This document shows, piece after piece, positions 60,725 to 64,000 of a stretch of 64,000 bases of DNA (positions are counted from its first letter, which is position 1; each line of letters starts with the position of its first letter). Source of the stretch: Gammaproteobacteria bacterium (GTDB taxonomy: Bacteria > Pseudomonadota > Gammaproteobacteria > Steroidobacterales > Steroidobacteraceae); contig JAABQQ010000111.1 of NCBI GenBank assembly GCA_011391405.1, forward strand, positions 1 through 64,000, read 5' to 3'. The notes under the pieces are model-generated. The model made no database searches and was not told where the DNA came from. It was given only the letters and a program-made list of their open reading frames with translations. Made by a program: the position numbers and the translations under genes.

Positions 60725-63610
60725 TCAGAACCTGTAGTTCAGGCCCAGCAGGTACTGCGTGCCGTACTCCTGGTAGTCCAGGAGGCGCTGCTTGTTTTCC
60801 GAGTAGGCGATGTACGGCTCGTTCGTGAGGTTGTTGACCTGGAACAGGACCTGCAACCCTTCGAACATGTTGCCGCTGAACGCGTAACTCAACTGTGCGT
60901 CCGTGATCATGTCGGCATCGACGAAGCGCAGCGCACGCTCGTTGGCAAAGTTGGCAACTTCACCGATGTACTCAGAGCGGTAACGCGTCGCAATGCGGGC
61001 GCCGAAGCCGTACTTTTCATAGTACAACGTGGCGTTCCACACGTCCTGCGACAGGCCAGGCAACGTGATGTTCTCGTTCGCAACCGAGCTGATCGAACCC
61101 TGAATCTCGATGTCGCTGTCCGTGTACGAGTAGCTCAGGATCGCGCCGAAGCCGTCGAGCGCGTCGGAGAACACGTCGAACGGCAGCGACGCCGCGAACT
61201 CCATGCCCCACAGGTAGCCGCCGTTGCCGTTCACCGGCTGCGTGAAGCGGCCCGTGCACTGCTTCGTGACGCCCGGCGGGAAAGCCGTGTCAGGCGTGGT
61301 CGCGCACAGGGCAGTGAAATCGTGCCCGTCGGTCGTCTGGTTGTAGATGTAGGTATCCAGGTCCTTGTAGAACGCGGCAGCCGAGACGTAGCCCTTGTTC
61401 TCGTAGAAATACTTCTCGTACGACACGTCGAGGGCCCAGGCCTTCCACGGGTCCAGCTGGGCGTTGCCGCCGCTGCCGCCCGGCTCGCCGGTGGCGAAGT
61501 TGAAGCCACTCTCTTCCGTCGCCTTCAGCTGGTCCATGCGGGCACGGGCCAGTTCCTGCGCGAGACCGACGCGGACGGCCTGCGAATCCGGCAGGATGAA
61601 CGCCAGGTTGATCTGCGGCAGGACGTCGGTGTAGTCCTTGCCGTCCGTAACGCCAAACACCGCGTTGCCCGCGCCCGTGTCGACGCGGAACGAGTCGGAA
61701 CTCTGGTCCGTGTAGATGACCTGCACACCAGCATTGCCGCGCATCGTGACCGTGTCGGAGATATCGTGGTTCAGCTCGCCGCGCACGTAGGCGGTGATGA
61801 CCTCTTCCTCGACCGTCCAGAACTTGCCGGCCAGGTAGGCGAAGCCCGGCTGCTGCGGCGTACCCCAGACGACGGGGTTGAAGTACTCGCGCAGCACGCC
61901 GTTCACGTTGAGGGCCAGCGCCTGACCCGCATCTGCGTAGCTCAGGTTGGTGTTCCTGAGCAGAAACTGCTGGTCGACCTGGTAGTACCCGCCGCCGATC
62001 GTGCTCAGGCCCGATTCCGGCGATTCCTTCTCCTTCGTGCGATCGCTGTAGTTGGCGCCGAACGAGACGCTGTCAAACCACCACAGGTCGGCGGTGCGTG
62101 TTGCATCCAGCCGGAACGACGTCAGCTCGTCTTCCGTGTGCGGCTTCTTGGTGTAACCGGAGCCGTAGATCGTCGGGCCGATCTGGACCTGCGTCGGATC
62201 GGTGTAGTCGCGCGTGAACGACAGCGACGGCATGTTGCTGTTGTTGCGCAGCTGGAACGTGCCCGTGTCGTACTGGTTGCGTGGCGCGGTGCCGTTCGCG
62301 GGCAGCGGCACGTACTGCGCGTTGATTTCCGGCTGCAACTGGTCGCGCGTGGCCTTCGAATAGCTGATGTCGGCCACCATCGACCACTCGTCGTTCAGCG
62401 TGAACTCGTTGCGCCAGCCCGTCGCGAAGATCTCGTCTTCAGTGGTGAAGAGGAAGTTGCGCACGAGCGGCATCACGTTGTTCAGCGTGCCGGCGACGAT
62501 CGTGTCGGCCGCGACGGTGGTGTTGGAGTAACCGAACACCGTGCCGTCGGGGAACGTGCCGTCGCAACACGGCGCCGGGTAGCCGCCGAGATTGACCTCG
62601 AGGCTGCGCGCGTTGTTGGTCTGGTCCATCGTCGAGTAGTACAGGTCGATCACGCCCGTGTACATGTCATTCGGCTCGAACTGCAGCGACGCCATCAGGC
62701 CGTCACGTTCGGTGGAACCCATGTCCGCACGGACTTTCATGCCGTTCGTCACGTAGTTGCCGGCCGCGATGCCAGGATTGTTTACGCAATTGGCCGGCGA
62801 GCCGCCGCCGCAGCTGGCTGCGCCACCGCTGCTGCCTGCGGCATTCCATGGCTCGTACGTGCCGAAGCCGCGCGTCGCCAGCGGACTGTCGAGATGGGCG
62901 TAGCCGAAGGCAAAGCCGAGCTTGCCGTCCATGAACTGGTCGATGTAGGAGAAGCTCGCGCGATACCCGGTGTCGTCCGAGTCGGCGCCGAGGTCGTCGT
63001 TCGAGTTCATCTCGCCACGGATGTTCAGCGCGATGGTCTGCTTGCCGTAGTCGAGCGGGCGCACGGTGCGGAGGTCGATCGTGCCGGCCAGGCCCTGGCC
63101 GATCAGCTGCGAGTCCGGCGTCTTGAAGACGACGACCTGGCTGATCAGTTCGGAGGGGTACTGGTCGAATTCGACGTTGCGGTTGTCGCCGGTGCTGACC
63201 TGCTCGCGGCCATTCAGCAGCGCGGTGGTGAAACCCGGGTCGGTGCCGCGGAGGCTGATCGCCGAGGCGCGGCCTTCGGCGCGCTGTGACGTGAGGCCCG
63301 GCAGGCGCGAGATCGATTCAGCGATGCTGGTATCCGGCAGCTTGCCGATGTCTTCGGCCGAAATCGCCTCGACGATGCTCGACGCGTCCTGCTTGACCGC
63401 GATCGCGCTCTCGATACCGGCGCGAATGCCGGTGACGACGATCTCCTCGAGTTCACCCTCGGCAGCCGGCTCCGTCTGAGCCAACGCCATGCCAGGCATG
63501 CCCAGCGCAATGGCGATCGCGAGCGACAGCGCGGTGCGGCGGGTGGGATAAAGAATCGAACTGAAACGATCAGCGGCGCGCTTGTCGCCGGACTGCAAAT
63601 GCTTGGCCAC
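60725..63610 (-). CDS. TonB-dependent receptor, probable maltodextrin transporter
   Basis: The 961-residue protein has a signal peptide with a long n-region (TRRTALSLAIAIALGMPGMALAQ), the TonB-box-like LEEIVVTGIRAGIESAI, a plug with SRLPGLTSQRAEGR and SLRGTDPGFTTALLNGR, and a large barrel ending in LGLNYRF. Receptors of this size with the IRAGIESAI segment are common in starch and maltose loci of Caulobacter and Xanthomonas. GTG 63610 is used (VAKHLQSGDK); an ATG 87 bases earlier would run through the operator region. The nearby malQ and LacI-type sites support alpha-glucan uptake. Confidence 0.92.
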   Translation of the reverse strand: MAKHLQSGDKRAADRFSSILYPTRRTALSLAIAIALGMPGMALAQTEPAAEGELEEIVVTGIRAGIESAIAVKQDASSIVEAISAEDIGKLPDTSIAESISRLPGLTSQRAEGRASAISLRGTDPGFTTALLNGREQVSTGDNRNVEFDQYPSELISQVVVFKTPDSQLIGQGLAGTIDLRTVRPLDYGKQTIALNIRGEMNSNDDLGADSDDTGYRASFSYIDQFMDGKLGFAFGYAHLDSPLATRGFGTYEPWNAAGSSGGAASCGGGSPANCVNNPGIAAGNYVTNGMKVRADMGSTERDGLMASLQFEPNDMYTGVIDLYYSTMDQTNNARSLEVNLGGYPAPCCDGTFPDGTVFGYSNTTVAADTIVAGTLNNVMPLVRNFLFTTEDEIFATGWRNEFTLNDEWSMVADISYSKATRDQLQPEINAQYVPLPANGTAPRNQYDTGTFQLRNNSNMPSLSFTRDYTDPTQVQIGPTIYGSGYTKKPHTEDELTSFRLDATRTADLWWFDSVSFGANYSDRTKEKESPESGLSTIGGGYYQVDQQFLLRNTNLSYADAGQALALNVNGVLREYFNPVVWGTPQQPGFAYLAGKFWTVEEEVITAYVRGELNHDISDTVTMRGNAGVQVIYTDQSSDSFRVDTGAGNAVFGVTDGKDYTDVLPQINLAFILPDSQAVRVGLAQELARARMDQLKATEESGFNFATGEPGGSGGNAQLDPWKAWALDVSYEKYFYENKGYVSAAAFYKDLDTYIYNQTTDGHDFTALCATTPDTAFPPGVTKQCTGRFTQPVNGNGGYLWGMEFAASLPFDVFSDALDGFGAILSYSYTDSDIEIQGSISSVANENITLPGLSQDVWNATLYYEKYGFGARIATRYRSEYIGEVANFANERALRFVDADMITDAQLSYAFSGNMFEGLQVLFQVNNLTNEPYIAYSENKQRLLDYQEYGTQYLLGLNYRF

Positions 63611-63681
63611 GGAGAGCCCCCTGGTTAGAGAAAGGTGTAGTGCACACCCAACACCGGATCCTAGTCGCCTAGCAAAACTAC

Positions 63682-63740
63682 TTGCAATGGCGTGCAAACG
63701 TATTCATTGAATAATGAATCAATGTTGCCCGGGTGCAACA
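63682..63740. promoter_or_regulatory. Cluster of dyads upstream of the TonB receptor
   Basis: Four symmetric sites lie in this 59-base stretch: TTGCA-ATGGCG-TGCAA (63682-63697), the LacI-type TGCAAACGTATTCA (63693-63706, one base different from the site at 53571), TTCATT-GAAT-AATGAA (63703-63716) and TGTTGC-CCGGGT-GCAACA (63723-63740). They sit 70-130 bases before the receptor start and after the malQ stop. The density indicates a regulated promoter for the receptor independent of malQ. Which protein binds which site is unknown, apart from the LacI-type resemblance. Confidence 0.55.
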
Positions 63741-63754
63741 CCGGAAACTAGGGA

Positions 63755-64000
63755 TTAACCCTGACGTGCCACAGCGCGCGCGTTTGCAACGTCCCGCAGC
63801 AGCGCCCGAACGGACTCGCGACCGAAGATCTCGTCGATCCGGCAGGTCATCTTGCGCTGCCAGTTGGCATGCTCTTCGTTGGTGCCGGGCACGTTGATCG
63901 GGTCCGGCATGCCGATGAGGTCCTCGGCCTGGAGGACCACCAGGGCGGACGCGGTTCGCGCGAGATACACCTGGATCGCGTGCGCGAGCGCATCGGTGTA
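63755..64000 (-). CDS. malQ: 4-alpha-glucanotransferase, C-terminal part (partial)
   Basis: The reading frame is open from the window end to a TAA at 63757-63755. The visible 81 residues contain HAIQVYLARTASALVVLQ, AEDLIGMPDPINVPGT and NEEHANWQRKM, the characteristic C terminus of MalQ/amylomaltase. The enzyme disproportionates maltodextrins in the cytoplasm. The gene begins beyond the window. It lies upstream of the TonB receptor on the same strand, tying the receptor to alpha-glucan metabolism. Confidence 0.85.
   Translation of the reverse strand, partial: YTDALAHAIQVYLARTASALVVLQAEDLIGMPDPINVPGTNEEHANWQRKMTCRIDEIFGRESVRALLRDVANARAVARQG

Noticed and set aside
60569..63289. A very long open frame antisense to the TonB receptor (about 900 codons)
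   Set aside because: It is rich in Arg, Val and Leu with no domain pattern, and the opposite strand encodes an unmistakable receptor; it is a codon-usage shadow.
1..64000. CRISPR arrays, tRNA or rRNA genes, insertion sequences, prophage genes
   Set aside because: No regularly spaced direct repeats, no cloverleaf or rRNA signatures, and no transposase, integrase or phage structural genes were recognised by eye. A tool-based tRNA and Rfam scan would be decisive.

Overview
The window is a GC-rich, densely packed chromosomal segment from a Gram-negative bacterium, most likely a gammaproteobacterium near the Nevskiales/Steroidobacter/Xanthomonadales groups. This rests on a FadE-type acyl-CoA dehydrogenase, a GspA/GspB pair, YebC, YgiQ, DinB and two TonB-dependent receptors. 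It is an inference from gene content; no rRNA or tRNA gene is present to settle it. No prophage, insertion sequence or CRISPR array was seen.

Layout. 0-4 kb: the end of a TetR-like gene, fadE, and a thioredoxin plus CcdA-like membrane pair. 4-9 kb: pcaD, a DUF4286-DUF3667 fusion, dinB and a c-type cytochrome. 9-14.6 kb: gspA-gspB, a FakA-FakB-like fusion and a PLP-dependent trans-sulfuration enzyme. 14.56-15.0 kb: a non-coding stretch with two oppositely oriented copies of a structured palindromic repeat. 15-18 kb: rhodanese, RidA, GNAT, a GcvA-like LysR regulator and a small Cys/His protein. 18-27 kb: a five-gene operon (TonB receptor, CoA ligase, alpha/beta hydrolase, GntP-type permease, EEP-fold protein), divergent from a TetR regulator and a lipoprotein PHA depolymerase; together these could form a polyhydroxyalkanoate or hydroxyacid utilisation locus. 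27-37 kb: signalling (pseudo-receiver, degenerate HD-GYP), an MBL-fold ribonuclease-like protein, lipoproteins, a methyltransferase and a haem protein. 37-41 kb: yebC, a VapBC-like toxin-antitoxin pair, and ygiQ carrying a third copy of the palindromic repeat inside its reading frame.

41-64 kb: an LTA-synthase-like sulfatase and a glycine-zipper protein, then an alpha-glucan (starch/maltodextrin) locus. That locus has a LacI regulator, 6-phosphogluconolactonase, an operon GH97 - XylF-type binding protein - XylG-type ATPase - XylH-type permease - MFS carrier, a divergent GH13 - esterase - MFS operon, a large TonB receptor and the end of malQ. A cell-shape module (M23 peptidase, coiled-coil membrane protein, bactofilin) and a ParDE-like toxin-antitoxin pair interrupt it. 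A LacI-type palindrome in the GH97/GH13 divergent gap recurs with one changed base upstream of the TonB receptor, so one regulator may control outer-membrane uptake, periplasmic hydrolysis and inner-membrane transport.

The most interesting signal is the repeat family at 14.56-15.0 kb and 39.72-39.85 kb. Each copy has a conserved core of about 53 bases that folds into two hairpins with ANGGAY loops, resembling CsrA/RsmA sites and the Rfam TwoAYGGAY motif. The long complementary arms around each core are different at every locus.
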